Source: an uncultured Oceanobacillus sp. (GTDB lineage Bacteria; Bacillota; Bacilli; Bacillales; Amphibacillaceae). From it: a stretch of DNA of 13,725 nucleotides. Under the pieces are notes generated by a model. It did not search any database and was not told the origin of the DNA. It worked only from the letters and a program-made list of their open reading frames with translations. Of the stretch, positions 1 through 6,463 are shown piece by piece. Within the stretch, counting starts at the first letter, position 1. Every line of letters begins with the position of its first letter. The stretch is from the NCBI GenBank assembly GCA_938004015.1, contig CALKWU010000154.1:1-13725 (forward strand), in the 5' to 3' direction. The translations under genes were made by a program, and so were the position numbers.

Positions 1-9
1 CCATTTTAA
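1..9 (+). CDS. ssb: Probable 3' end of ssb (single-stranded DNA-binding protein), partial
   Basis: The first nine bases read Pro-Phe-stop in frame. Bacterial SSB proteins end in an acidic tip finishing in Pro-Phe (DDDIPF or similar), which docks partner proteins, and in Bacillales ssb sits directly upstream of rpsR. Only two codons are visible, so the call rests on this tip plus gene order and is an inference. Confidence 0.5.
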   Translation, partial: PF

Positions 10-143
10 AGATCATTCTTTAGAAACGGCATGTTAATTCATGAATATTGTGTAATGATGTATGTCACATAAATGTACGGTAAGTTAGAGACATACTTTA
101 ACGAACAAATAAAATACTCATATGTGAAAAGGAGGTATTTGTT
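10..143 (+). other. ssb-rpsR spacer with inverted repeat and strong RBS
   Basis: This is a 134-base non-coding spacer, by recollection longer than the few tens of bases usual between ssb and rpsR. It holds a perfect 7-base inverted repeat, GTATGTC at 60-66 and GACATAC at 90-96, with a 23-base loop containing the small palindrome ACATAAATGT (67-76). The rpsR ribosome binding site AAGGAGGT is at 129-136, 7 bases before the start. There is no T-run after the repeat, so it is not an intrinsic terminator. I see no convincing promoter. A structured leader acting on rpsR is possible but unproven. Confidence 0.35.
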
Positions 144-374
144 ATGGCTCGTCGCGGACGTGGTGGTAGACGCCGTAAAGTATGTTATTTCACAGCAAAC
201 GGCATCACCCATATCGACTACAAAGATGTTGATTTATTGAGACGTTTCATTTCCGAGCGTGGAAAAATCCTTCCTCGCCGTGTAACTGGAACTTCTGCAA
301 AATATCAACGGAAACTGACTGTTGCAATTAAACGTGCACGTCAAATGGCACTATTGCCGTATGTATCTGAATAA
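144..374 (+). CDS. rpsR: 30S ribosomal protein S18
   Basis: Encodes ribosomal protein S18, which pairs with S6 in the platform of the 30S subunit. The 76-residue product is the expected size. It has the basic Arg/Gly-rich N-terminus, then the family signature KVCYFTANGITHIDYKD (residues 13-29) and RGKILPRRVTGT (about 39-50), and it ends in ALLPYV plus two residues. A single Cys (Cys14) is left in the N-terminal region, so it is the form without the full zinc-binding Cys set. The ATG start follows AAGGAGGT by 7 bases. It is normally the last gene of the rpsF-ssb-rpsR operon, which fits the ssb remnant upstream and the terminator just downstream. The identification is secure. Confidence 0.98.
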   Translation: MARRGRGGRRRKVCYFTANGITHIDYKDVDLLRRFISERGKILPRRVTGTSAKYQRKLTVAIKRARQMALLPYVSE

Positions 375-381
375 AAAATAA

Positions 382-415
382 AAACGCTCTTGTCTTCTCG
401 ATAAGAGCGTTTCTT
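382..415 (+). terminator. Rho-independent terminator of rpsR
   Basis: A perfect 10-base stem, AAACGCTCTT (382-391) with AAGAGCGTTT (403-412), encloses an 11-base loop and is followed by a T-rich tail (TTTCTTC). It begins 7 bases after the rpsR stop. Because the 5' arm begins with A residues it could also work weakly on the minus strand, toward transcripts arriving from the gene at 603-1091. Confidence 0.85.
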
Positions 416-602
416 CATGTCATCCCTTTTCTCCGTTTCGTAGTTTCCCCATTTTGAAAAACTCCCTCTCAAAAATACAGATGATGCTGTCCCTACGATC
501 CCTCCGTGATTTTCCACGATACGAGGCAACTAGAAAGGATACATGGCTGTTCATATTTAGAAAAGCAACTTGGTTCCAGAGGCAGAGACAGTGCAATGTC
601 GA
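416..602. other. Intergenic spacer, no gene recognised
   Basis: This is the space between the rpsR terminator and the stop of the minus-strand membrane gene. Open frames crossing it (for example plus strand 454-687) have no recognisable composition, no good ribosome binding site, and one runs antisense into a real gene. No clear stem and T-run ends the minus-strand gene here. The piece CTGTCCC at 487-493 resembles half of the palindromic repeat described elsewhere, but the match is too poor to count as a copy. Confidence 0.5.
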
Positions 603-1091
603 CTATTTTCGTTGTCTCCGTTTCGGATATTTTAAAATCATAAGTACGAGTAAAATAAAAGAATATAGAATCGCTAATAATAAATAATGGCTACCGATCG
701 GGAAGAAAGATGCGAGCGACATATATAGTAAAAAAGGAATCGTCGTTGTGAAGGCGATCAATTTCCAAATGATCTGATATCTGAGTTTCCGTTTCAACAG
801 TTTTGCAACGCCGACGCCGATCGAAGCCATAATGGAAATGAAAATGAAGACGGCGATGGTGAGCGGCAAATAATAAAACATGAAAAAATAGATGATTTTT
901 ATAACCACCGGCATTCCACCGGCCAAACCCTCGGAAACCTTCAATTCCACGACAAGTTGCGGGATGGAAATGATGAAAATCAAAATGAACAAATAAAATA
1001 CGACAATATCCATTCCAATCCGGTTCAACTTGAACATCGCCTGTTTGTTTGGAAGTTTTAAGCTGTTGATAAATGTTTCTATGAGAATCAT
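603..1091 (-). CDS. Small integral membrane protein, DUF1189-like
   Basis: Encodes a predicted four-helix membrane protein of 162 residues. The chosen start is the second ATG of the frame (first base 1091). AAGG lies 9 bases before it, but touches the alternative ATG at 1100 and so could not serve that start. Hydrophobic segments are at about 27-48, 61-95 (one long or two short helices), 107-128 and 135-154, with a basic C-terminus (KYPKRRQRK). The N-terminal stretch before helix 1 and the segment RKLRYQIIWKLIAFTTTIP resemble what I know of DUF1189 membrane proteins. Those are usually near 250 residues, so this one would lack most of the extracytoplasmic insert. It is transcribed against all neighbours except the gene at the far end. 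Function is unknown. I am sure of a membrane protein gene and only moderately sure of the family. Confidence 0.65.
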   Translation of the reverse strand: MILIETFINSLKLPNKQAMFKLNRIGMDIVVFYLFILIFIISIPQLVVELKVSEGLAGGMPVVIKIIYFFMFYYLPLTIAVFIFISIMASIGVGVAKLLKRKLRYQIIWKLIAFTTTIPFLLYMSLASFFPIGSHYLLLAILYSFILLVLMILKYPKRRQRK

Positions 1092-1126
1092 TGAATTCAT
1101 CCTTAAAATTTTTATTCACTTACCCA

Positions 1127-1132
1127 ATTATA
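1127..1132 (-). promoter_or_regulatory. Putative -10 box of the minus-strand membrane gene
   Basis: Read on the minus strand this is a perfect TATAAT, 35 bases upstream of the chosen start at 1091. A matching -35 is weak: the best candidate, TTGAAG, gives a spacer of about 21 bases, longer than optimal. The assignment therefore depends on the -10 and its position only. Confidence 0.4.
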
Positions 1133-1229
1133 GATGAAATCTGGAAGAAATGCCTTCAAATTGGTGACAACCAACCGTAAAATTCGACAAGATTTCAAAT
1201 GATTTTCTGAATAACGCTTATTCTTAGCC

Positions 1230-1255
1230 AGAAATATTACCCGGGAAATATTTCT
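1230..1255. repeat. 26-base near-perfect palindrome in the divergent intergenic region
   Basis: The arms AGAAATATT (1230-1238) and AATATTTCT (1247-1255) are exact reverse complements, and the centre A-CCCGGG-A adds the 6-base palindrome CCCGGG. Twelve of thirteen pairs match, the exception being an A/A pair. There is no T-run on the plus side (TATCGA follows), so it is not a simple terminator for that strand. It lies 138 bases upstream of the minus-strand gene start and 155 bases upstream of yybS. It could be an operator for a dimeric regulator or a hairpin in a leader. No known binding-site consensus was recognised. Confidence 0.55.
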
Positions 1256-1336
1256 ATCGAGGGAATTCGACAATGTCAATCTGATATACGAAATATGTGA
1301 AAACATCCATTCAACGATGAAAAACTGACAACGTTA

Positions 1337-1368
1337 TAGACAAAAAAACAAGCGTTTCATGTTATGAT
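1337..1368 (+). promoter_or_regulatory. Weak candidate promoter for yybS-gdpP-rplI
   Basis: TAGACA (1337-1342) could be a -35. It is followed by TGTTAT (1360-1365) at 17 bases, or by the better -10 TATGAT (1363-1368) at 20 bases. The -10 region lies about 42-50 bases before the yybS start. Neither pairing is ideal, so the exact hexamers are tentative. Confidence 0.35.
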
Positions 1369-1409
1369 AATAAGACAGCAGAATTTGAATCAAAATTGAG
1401 GTGCAAGGA

Positions 1410-2354
1410 ATGAATCAATCAAAAAAATTGACGGAAGGGGCCATTTACACAGCAATTTATCTCGTGCTCCTATTCGTATCCTTTATACCGATTTTATCAG
1501 TTATCATCGGGTTCATCCTTCCAATACCATTTGTCATTTACTCATCAAGGCATGGTATAAAATCGGGCGGATTGATGCTTGTTGCGACCGCACTCCTTAC
1601 GGCATTGTTTTTCACGCTCATATTCTTACCGATCACCTTGCTCATGGGAGTTGCCGGTATCTTAATCGGTCATGGCATCCATAAAAAACTATCGGCGTAT
1701 GAAACTTGGGGTTTCGGCACATTAGGTTACATTGGTGGTATTTTATTCATTTTCGTCTTCTTTCAGCTTCTATTAGATGTGAATTTTTTACAAGAGCTGG
1801 AAACGACCGGAAGAGAACAAATGGAAACCTATATCCAGATGATCGAAGGCTTTGGACTCGAACAACATGCCGATATCAATTTGGAAACGGTAATGATCGA
1901 GCAGATGGAACTTTTGATGAACCTCGTGCCGGCACTCGTGGCTATTTCAGCCGCTTTTATGGCATTTGTCGTGCAATGGCTAAGCTATAAAATCATCAAC
2001 CGGATGAATAAAAAGAATCATCGCTTCCCGCCATTCCGGAATTTGAAGTTACCTGTCTCCATTATTTGGTTGTATTTGATTGTCGTTATTGTATCGTTAG
2101 TCAGTACCGACACGGAAGGCTTTCTAGCGGTCAGTTTCCAAAACGCCCTTCTTGTTTTGGAAATATTGCTCGCTATTCAAGGGTTTTCTTTCATTTTCTT
2201 CTTTACCCATTACAAGAAAATGTCAAAGGCCATTCCCGTCATAAGCATTATTCTGACGGCGATGTTTCCTTTAATTCTCCTTTCTTTCGTCAGGATCTTA
2301 GGTATAATTGATATAGGTTTGGACTTACGGGAAAGGATGCAAAAAAAGAAATAG
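1410..2354 (+). CDS. yybS: YybS family multi-pass membrane protein (DUF2232)
   Basis: Encodes a 314-residue polytopic membrane protein of the YybS/DUF2232 family, conserved in Bacillales next to gdpP and rplI. The biochemical role is not established. I placed the start at ATG 1410, where GAGGTG (1398-1403) lies 6 bases upstream. The GTG at 1401 is inside that ribosome binding site and is rejected. The N-terminus MNQSKKLTEGAIYTAI leads into about four closely packed hydrophobic helices (residues 10-100). A further helix near 105-122 precedes a charged extracytoplasmic or loop region (about 125-165), and three to four more helices follow (about 170-195, 217-232, 240-265, 270-295). The tail RERMQKKK is basic, as expected for a cytoplasmic end. 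The helical arrangement recalls ECF-transporter substrate-binding subunits, which is only an impression. gdpP follows 30 bases downstream without a terminator, implying co-transcription. Confidence 0.9.
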   Translation: MNQSKKLTEGAIYTAIYLVLLFVSFIPILSVIIGFILPIPFVIYSSRHGIKSGGLMLVATALLTALFFTLIFLPITLLMGVAGILIGHGIHKKLSAYETWGFGTLGYIGGILFIFVFFQLLLDVNFLQELETTGREQMETYIQMIEGFGLEQHADINLETVMIEQMELLMNLVPALVAISAAFMAFVVQWLSYKIINRMNKKNHRFPPFRNLKLPVSIIWLYLIVVIVSLVSTDTEGFLAVSFQNALLVLEILLAIQGFSFIFFFTHYKKMSKAIPVISIILTAMFPLILLSFVRILGIIDIGLDLRERMQKKK

Positions 2355-2384
2355 ATCAGCTAAGCAAAAATGGAGTGAACAGTT

Positions 2385-4361
2385 ATGCCGGACATGCAAA
2401 GGAAGCGGTTATTGGATAATCATCTGTGGATGATGTACATTCTATTCGTCATTTTGCTTGCCATCCTTTTTTATTTTGATTGGATGATCGGAATTGGAGG
2501 AACGGTACTATTTGTTTTTTCCCTCTTTTTCAGTATCCATCAAGAAAAAAAGCGCCGTGCAGAAATACAAAAGGAGATTCAAGATATTTCGACACGGGTG
2601 CAAGTGGTAAGTAGAGAAGTGTTGAACGAGCTTCCTTTTGGAATTATCCTTTATGATGAAGATTATAAAATTGAATGGGTAAATCCGTATATGCGGAAAT
2701 TCGACTCGGAAGATGCAGAGTTGATTGGTTCTCCGCTTGATATGTTATCAGAAGAATTAGTGATCGATATTAAGGAAGATAAGGAAGAATCCTCGATTCA
2801 AATAGATGACTATTACTTTCAAGCAATCATTGACAGAGAGGATCGGTTAATTTATTTAATCGATGAGACGGAACGGGAATTATTGCGGACGGAATACGAA
2901 AATGACAAAACCGTTCTGTTTACGATTTTCCTCGATAATTACGAAGACATCACGTTACCGATGGACGATACGTCAAAAAGTCGTTTGAATTCGGAAGTGA
3001 CTGCAATCATCAATAATTGGGCGAACCGGAACGGCCTTTATGTGAAACGGACTTCCCAAGAGCGCTTTTTGGCGATTGGAACGAGGAAAATCTTAAGGGA
3101 AATTGAAAAAGTGAAATTTGATATTCTCGATGAAGTAAGGGAAATCACTGGCGACCAAAGTACAAACGTCACATTAAGCATCGGTGTTGGTCATGGTGAT
3201 GTCCCATTGCCACAGCTCGGTGAACTTGCCCAATCGAGCTTGGATCTTGCTTTAGGACGTGGCGGTGACCAAGTGGCAATCCGGGATGAAACTGGAAAGG
3301 TTCGCTTTTATGGGGGGAAAACGAACCCGATGGAAAAACGGACCCGGGTACGGGCACGGGTTATTTCCCATGCAATGGTCGATCTTGTCCGGGCAAGTGA
3401 TAGAGTCATCATTATGGGCCATCGAGCTCCAGACATGGACTCGATCGGCTCGGCAATTGGTATTTTGAACATCGCTAAGACGAACGGTGTAGATGGTTAC
3501 ATCGTTTTTGACCCGGATGACGTCGATTCGGGTGTCCAACGATTGGTTGACGCTATTCGGGCAGATGAAGAACTTTGGGAACATTTCATCGAACCGGGTG
3601 AGGCAAGAGAAATTACAACGAGCCAAAGTTTAATCGTCATTGTCGATACACACCGGCCATCGATGGTCGGTGATCCAAGTCTATTGGATAAAACGGATTA
3701 TAAAGTGGTCATCGATCATCACCGCCGTGGAGAAGAATTCATTGAAAATCCGACGCTCGTTTATATGGAACCATATGCTTCATCGACGGCTGAGCTCGTG
3801 ACAGAGCTTTTGGAGTATCAACCGAAAACAACGAAATTGAAAATGCTGGAAGCAACCGCATTATTATCTGGTATTATAGTAGATACGAAGAGTTTTACGT
3901 TAAGAACCGGTTCGCGAACGTTCGATGCAGCTTCTTATTTGAGGAAAAAGGGTGCGGATACCGTCCTCGTCCAACAATTTTTAAAGGAAGACCTCGATAT
4001 TTATTTGAAGCGGAGCAGATTGATCGAACGTACAGAAATTTATCGTGATTCAATAGCAATCGTCGCCGCAGAACCCGGGGACACCTATGGCCCGGTTCTA
4101 CTCGCACAAACGGCAGATACGTTGCTTTCGATGACGAATGTGGAAGCATCCTTTGTCATTTCGGAGCGAGATGATGGACGTATCGGTGTCAGCGCACGCT
4201 CCCTCGGGAAAATCAATGTTCAAGTAATCATGGAGCGGATGCATGGTGGCGGACATTTGACGAATGCTGCCACGCAAATTGAAGATGCAACCGTTGAAGA
4301 AGTCGAATTACACTTAAAAGAAATCATTGATGAATATATGGAAGGGAGAGAATCGGAATGA
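2385..4361 (+). CDS. gdpP: Cyclic-di-AMP phosphodiesterase GdpP
   Basis: Membrane-bound DHH/DHHA1 phosphodiesterase that hydrolyses c-di-AMP to pApA, lowering this second messenger, which governs potassium and osmotic balance and beta-lactam tolerance. The 658 residues match the family length. Order of parts: two transmembrane helices (about 13-31 and 34-50), a PAS-like domain (about 75-155), a degenerate GGDEF domain (about 170-305) whose signature reads GRGGDQ (291-296), then the catalytic DHH domain. Catalytic motifs are GHRAPDMDS (345-353), VDTHRPS (420-426), the DHH triad (444-446), and GGGH (621-624) in the DHHA1 part. All metal-binding and catalytic residues expected for activity look present. 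The ATG start has GGAGTG (2372-2377) 7 bases upstream. An ATG three codons in is a less likely alternative. The stop overlaps the rplI start by 4 bases (ATGA), so translation is probably coupled. Confidence 0.96.
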   Translation: MPDMQRKRLLDNHLWMMYILFVILLAILFYFDWMIGIGGTVLFVFSLFFSIHQEKKRRAEIQKEIQDISTRVQVVSREVLNELPFGIILYDEDYKIEWVNPYMRKFDSEDAELIGSPLDMLSEELVIDIKEDKEESSIQIDDYYFQAIIDREDRLIYLIDETERELLRTEYENDKTVLFTIFLDNYEDITLPMDDTSKSRLNSEVTAIINNWANRNGLYVKRTSQERFLAIGTRKILREIEKVKFDILDEVREITGDQSTNVTLSIGVGHGDVPLPQLGELAQSSLDLALGRGGDQVAIRDETGKVRFYGGKTNPMEKRTRVRARVISHAMVDLVRASDRVIIMGHRAPDMDSIGSAIGILNIAKTNGVDGYIVFDPDDVDSGVQRLVDAIRADEELWEHFIEPGEAREITTSQSLIVIVDTHRPSMVGDPSLLDKTDYKVVIDHHRRGEEFIENPTLVYMEPYASSTAELVTELLEYQPKTTKLKMLEATALLSGIIVDTKSFTLRTGSRTFDAASYLRKKGADTVLVQQFLKEDLDIYLKRSRLIERTEIYRDSIAIVAAEPGDTYGPVLLAQTADTLLSMTNVEASFVISERDDGRIGVSARSLGKINVQVIMERMHGGGHLTNAATQIEDATVEEVELHLKEIIDEYMEGRESE

Positions 4362-4804
4362 AAGTTATTTTATTGAAAGATGTAAAAGGACAAGGTAAAA
4401 AAGGTGAAGTGAAAGATGTAGCAGAAGGCTATGCAAGAAATTATCTCTTCAAAAATAAATTAGCAATCGAAGCAACACCCGGAAATTTGAAAGCATTGGA
4501 AGCACAAAAGAGGAAAAGTGCACAAAAAGAACAAGAAGAAAAAGAAAAAGCAATCAAATTGAAAGATGAGCTTGCCGATTTGACATTGGAGATGAAAGCG
4601 AAAGCCGGCGAGGGCGGACGTCTCTTTGGCTCCATCACAAGCAAGCAAATCGCTGAAAAACTGGAAAAAGACTATGGCCATAAAATCGACCGGCGCAAAA
4701 TCGAATTGGACGAACCAATCCGTTCCTTAGGTTACACAACCGTACCGGTCAAGTTACATCCGGAAGTATCCGGATCGATCAAAGTCCATGTCACCGAACA
4801 ATGA
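4358..4804 (+). CDS. rplI: 50S ribosomal protein L9
   Basis: Encodes ribosomal protein L9, an elongated two-domain protein at the base of the L1 stalk that supports reading-frame maintenance. The 148 residues are full length. The N-terminal RNA-binding domain has the family signature MKVILLKDVKGQGKKGEVKDV with YARNYLFKNKLA (about 25-36). A Lys/Glu-rich connecting helix spans about 41-75 and the C-terminal domain about 80-148, with GGRLFGSIT (86-94). The start overlaps the gdpP stop as ATGA, with GGGAGAG upstream as ribosome binding site. The stop is followed at once by a palindromic repeat (4805-4836) and a terminator hairpin, which separate it from dnaC. Confidence 0.98.
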   Translation: MKVILLKDVKGQGKKGEVKDVAEGYARNYLFKNKLAIEATPGNLKALEAQKRKSAQKEQEEKEKAIKLKDELADLTLEMKAKAGEGGRLFGSITSKQIAEKLEKDYGHKIDRRKIELDEPIRSLGYTTVPVKLHPEVSGSIKVHVTEQ

Positions 4805-4836
4805 TGGGACAACAGGGATTACCCCTATTTGCCCCA
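4805..4836. repeat. Palindromic intergenic repeat, copy 1 (reverse orientation)
   Basis: A 32-base element begins at the first base after the rplI stop. Read on the minus strand it aligns with copy 3 (6344-6375) over the full 32 bases with about 26 identities, including TCCCTGTTGTCCCA at its end. The outer arms TGGG and CCCA are kept but the inner arms have decayed, so it pairs less well than copies 3 and 4. It has no T-run of its own. The real terminator hairpin starts two bases later. Confidence 0.65.
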
Positions 4837-4838
4837 GT

Positions 4839-4866
4839 GGCTCACGAAACCGTGAGTCCTTTTTTT
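4839..4866 (+). terminator. Terminator or attenuator hairpin between rplI and dnaC
   Basis: The stem GGCTCACG (4839-4846) pairs with CGTGAGTC (4851-4858) through one G-U pair, around an AAAC loop, and is followed by seven T residues (4860-4866). It should terminate transcripts from gdpP-rplI. Only 35 bases separate it from the dnaC start, and no promoter is visible in them, so partial read-through seems necessary for dnaC expression. Confidence 0.8.
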
Positions 4867-4887
4867 ACTGAATGGACATCGAGAGAA

Positions 4888-4897
4888 GGGGGAGGAG
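4888..4897 (+). promoter_or_regulatory. Ribosome binding site that fixes the dnaC start at TTG
   Basis: GGGGGAGGAG is an excellent Shine-Dalgarno sequence ending 4 bases before TTG at 4902 (about 6 from its GGAGG core). It lies inside the longer frame that opens at ATG 4872, which has no comparable site upstream and overlaps the end of the terminator region. This supports TTG 4902 as the true start. Confidence 0.75.
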
Positions 4898-4901
4898 CAT
4901 C

Positions 4902-6275
4902 TTGAGTCAAGTTTTAGGCGATCGTGTACCACCACATAATATCGAAGCAGAACAATCTGTCATCGGCGCTATCTTTCTCGAACCGGAAGCATTTTCGACT
5001 GCATCGGAAATTTTGGTGCCGGAAGATTTTTACCGGGCGAGCCATCAACGGATTTTTGCGGCCATGATGCACCTTGCCGACCGAGGTGAGCCGATAGATA
5101 TCGTGACGGTGACGACCTATTTGAATGACAAAAAACAACTGGAGGAAGCCGGAGGGGTCGCCTACCTCACACAAGTTGCGGAAAGTGTACCGACGGCAGC
5201 GAATATCGAATATTACAGCAGAATCGTGGAAGAAAAAGCGATTCTCCGCCGGTTGATCCGTACCGCCACGGATATCGTCACTGCAGGTTTTGAACGGGAA
5301 GATGAAGTGGAAGATGTTATAAATGAAGCGGAAAAGGCAATCCTGGAAGTATCGAGCAGAAAAAACAGCCAAGGATTCAAAAGCATAAAAGATGTTCTCA
5401 TCGAAGTGTATGACAACATCGAAAAGCTCCATCAAAATCAAGGAGATGTTACAGGAGTCCCGACGGGTTATCGGGAACTTGACCGGATCACAAGCGGATT
5501 CCAGAACAACGATTTGATCATCATCGCAGCCCGTCCATCCGTCGGTAAGACTGCTTTTGCCCTGAATATTGCGCAAAATGTCGCAGTGAAAACCAATACG
5601 AATGTCGCCATCTTCAGTCTGGAAATGGGAGCGGACCAACTCGTCCAACGTATGCTCTGTGCGGAAGGGAATATCGATTCCCAACGGCTACGTAGTGGTC
5701 AACTCCAGCCTGAAGATTGGGAAAAACTTGCGATGGCGATGGGTTCTTTATCCAATGCAGGGATATTCATCGATGATTCACCAGGAATCCGTGTCAACGA
5801 AATCCGCTCCAAATGCCGCCGTCTTAAACAGGAGCACGGTCTTGGCATGATTGTCATCGACTATTTGCAGCTCATTCAAGGAAGCGGAAAATCAAGTGAA
5901 AACCGTCAACAGGAAGTATCTGAGATTTCCCGTTCCTTGAAAGCACTGGCCAGGGAGTTGGAAGTGCCCCTTATTGCACTTTCCCAATTATCCCGTAGTG
6001 TCGAATCCCGTCAAGATAAGCGCCCGATGATGTCGGATTTGCGTGAATCCGGAAGTATCGAGCAAGACGCAGATATCGTCGGCTTTTTATACCGTGATGA
6101 TTATTATGACAGTGAATCGGAAAAAGAAAACATTATTGAAATCATTATTTCCAAACAGCGGAATGGTCCAACAGGAACGGTAGAGCTGGCTTTTGTGAAA
6201 CAATACAATAAATTCGTCGATTTGGATCGCCGCTATTCCGAAAAAGATATACCTCAAGCACCAGTCCAACTTTAA
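4902..6275 (+). CDS. dnaC: Replicative DNA helicase DnaC (DnaB family)
   Basis: Hexameric ATP-driven helicase that unwinds DNA at the replication fork on the lagging-strand template. In Bacillus it is named DnaC but is the DnaB homologue. Starting at TTG 4902 gives 457 residues, close to the usual 454, and an N-terminus with the family hallmark DRVPPHNIEAEQ. The N-terminal helical domain covers about 1-110, a linker helix about 140-175, and the RecA-like motor the rest. Walker A ARPSVGKT is at 210-217, Walker B MIVIDYLQLI at 316-325, SQLSRSVESR at 361-370, LRESGSIEQDAD at 380-391, and the SKQRNGPTGT loop at 417-426. No key residue is missing. It lies downstream of a terminator-like hairpin and ends in its own strong terminator. 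In many Bacillales purA follows, but not here. Confidence 0.97.
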   Translation: MSQVLGDRVPPHNIEAEQSVIGAIFLEPEAFSTASEILVPEDFYRASHQRIFAAMMHLADRGEPIDIVTVTTYLNDKKQLEEAGGVAYLTQVAESVPTAANIEYYSRIVEEKAILRRLIRTATDIVTAGFEREDEVEDVINEAEKAILEVSSRKNSQGFKSIKDVLIEVYDNIEKLHQNQGDVTGVPTGYRELDRITSGFQNNDLIIIAARPSVGKTAFALNIAQNVAVKTNTNVAIFSLEMGADQLVQRMLCAEGNIDSQRLRSGQLQPEDWEKLAMAMGSLSNAGIFIDDSPGIRVNEIRSKCRRLKQEHGLGMIVIDYLQLIQGSGKSSENRQQEVSEISRSLKALARELEVPLIALSQLSRSVESRQDKRPMMSDLRESGSIEQDADIVGFLYRDDYYDSESEKENIIEIIISKQRNGPTGTVELAFVKQYNKFVDLDRRYSEKDIPQAPVQL

Positions 6276-6305
6276 AGCACGAAACAATCACCTCGTGCTT
6301 TTTTT
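6274..6305 (+). terminator. Rho-independent terminator of dnaC
   Basis: A perfect 9-base stem, AAAGCACGA (6274-6282) with TCGTGCTTT (6293-6301), has a 10-base loop and ends in a run of seven T (6299-6305). Its 5' arm begins inside the dnaC stop codon. Confidence 0.9.
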
Positions 6306-6309
6306 GCAT

Positions 6310-6342
6310 TGGGGCAAAATGGAACAGTCCCTCCTTGAACCA
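6310..6342 (+). repeat. Palindromic intergenic repeat, copy 2 (diverged)
   Basis: A 33-base element with the family layout: TGGGGCAAAAT, then GGAACAGTCCCT, then CCTTGAACCA. It aligns with copy 3 with one inserted base and about seven substitutions. The core ACAGTCCCT is unchanged. It is one base away from copy 3, so the two form a tandem direct pair. Base pairing of the outer arms is impaired (GGGG against AACC), which suggests a decayed copy. Confidence 0.6.
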
Positions 6343-6343
6343 C

Positions 6344-6375
6344 TGGGACAAAACGGGACAGTCCCTGTTGTCCCA
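6344..6375 (+). repeat. Palindromic intergenic repeat, copy 3
   Basis: A 32-base nested palindrome. The outer arms TGGGACAA (6344-6351) and TTGTCCCA (6368-6375) are perfect complements, and the inner GGGACAGTCCC (6355-6365) is itself palindromic around a central A. The 17 bases ACGGGACAGTCCCTGTT are identical to those in the copy at 12046. It lies between the dnaC terminator and the candidate walR promoters, with no T-run following, so it is not a terminator here. Confidence 0.75.
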
Positions 6376-6389
6376 CTGTGCGAATTTCA

Positions 6390-6428
6390 TGGTATAGTAC
6401 AGACAGAAAGGCAAAAGTACGTTAAAAT
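6390..6428 (+). promoter_or_regulatory. Candidate promoters of the wal operon
   Basis: Two sigma-A-like options are visible. The nearer is CAGACA (6400-6405), 17 bases, then TAAAAT (6423-6428). The other is an extended -10, TG-G-TATAGT (6390-6398), with TTGTCC in the repeat (6368-6373) as a poor -35 at 19 bases. Either would give a short untranslated leader for walR. No WalR recognition pair (two TGTWAH half sites 5 bases apart) is seen here. Confidence 0.45.
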
Positions 6429-6463
6429 AGAGTAAAGCTTTTCATATAAAGGATGTGGCAAAG

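Noticed and set aside
51..68. Possible WalR-type box TGTAAT ... TGTCAC upstream of rpsR
   Set aside because: Spacing is 6 rather than 5 bases and the second half does not fit TGTWAH; ribosomal protein genes are not expected WalR targets.
487..511. Possible fifth copy of the palindromic repeat around CTGTCCC
   Set aside because: Only about 11 of 16 bases match on the minus strand and no pairing arms are present.
454..687. 77-residue plus-strand open frame
   Set aside because: No ribosome binding site, low-complexity basic composition, and its 3' end is antisense to the membrane-protein gene.
1112..1306. 64-residue minus-strand open frame in the divergent intergenic region
   Set aside because: No recognisable family, no good ribosome binding site, and it runs across the palindrome and the putative minus-strand promoter.
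4914..5684. 256-residue minus-strand open frame opposite dnaC
   Set aside because: It is antisense to conserved helicase codons including Walker A; its Phe/His/Arg-rich composition is typical of a shadow frame.
6455..6463. GTG start for walR three codons upstream
   Set aside because: The only ribosome binding site (AAAGGA) ends one base before this GTG; ATG 6464 gives the conserved N-terminus.
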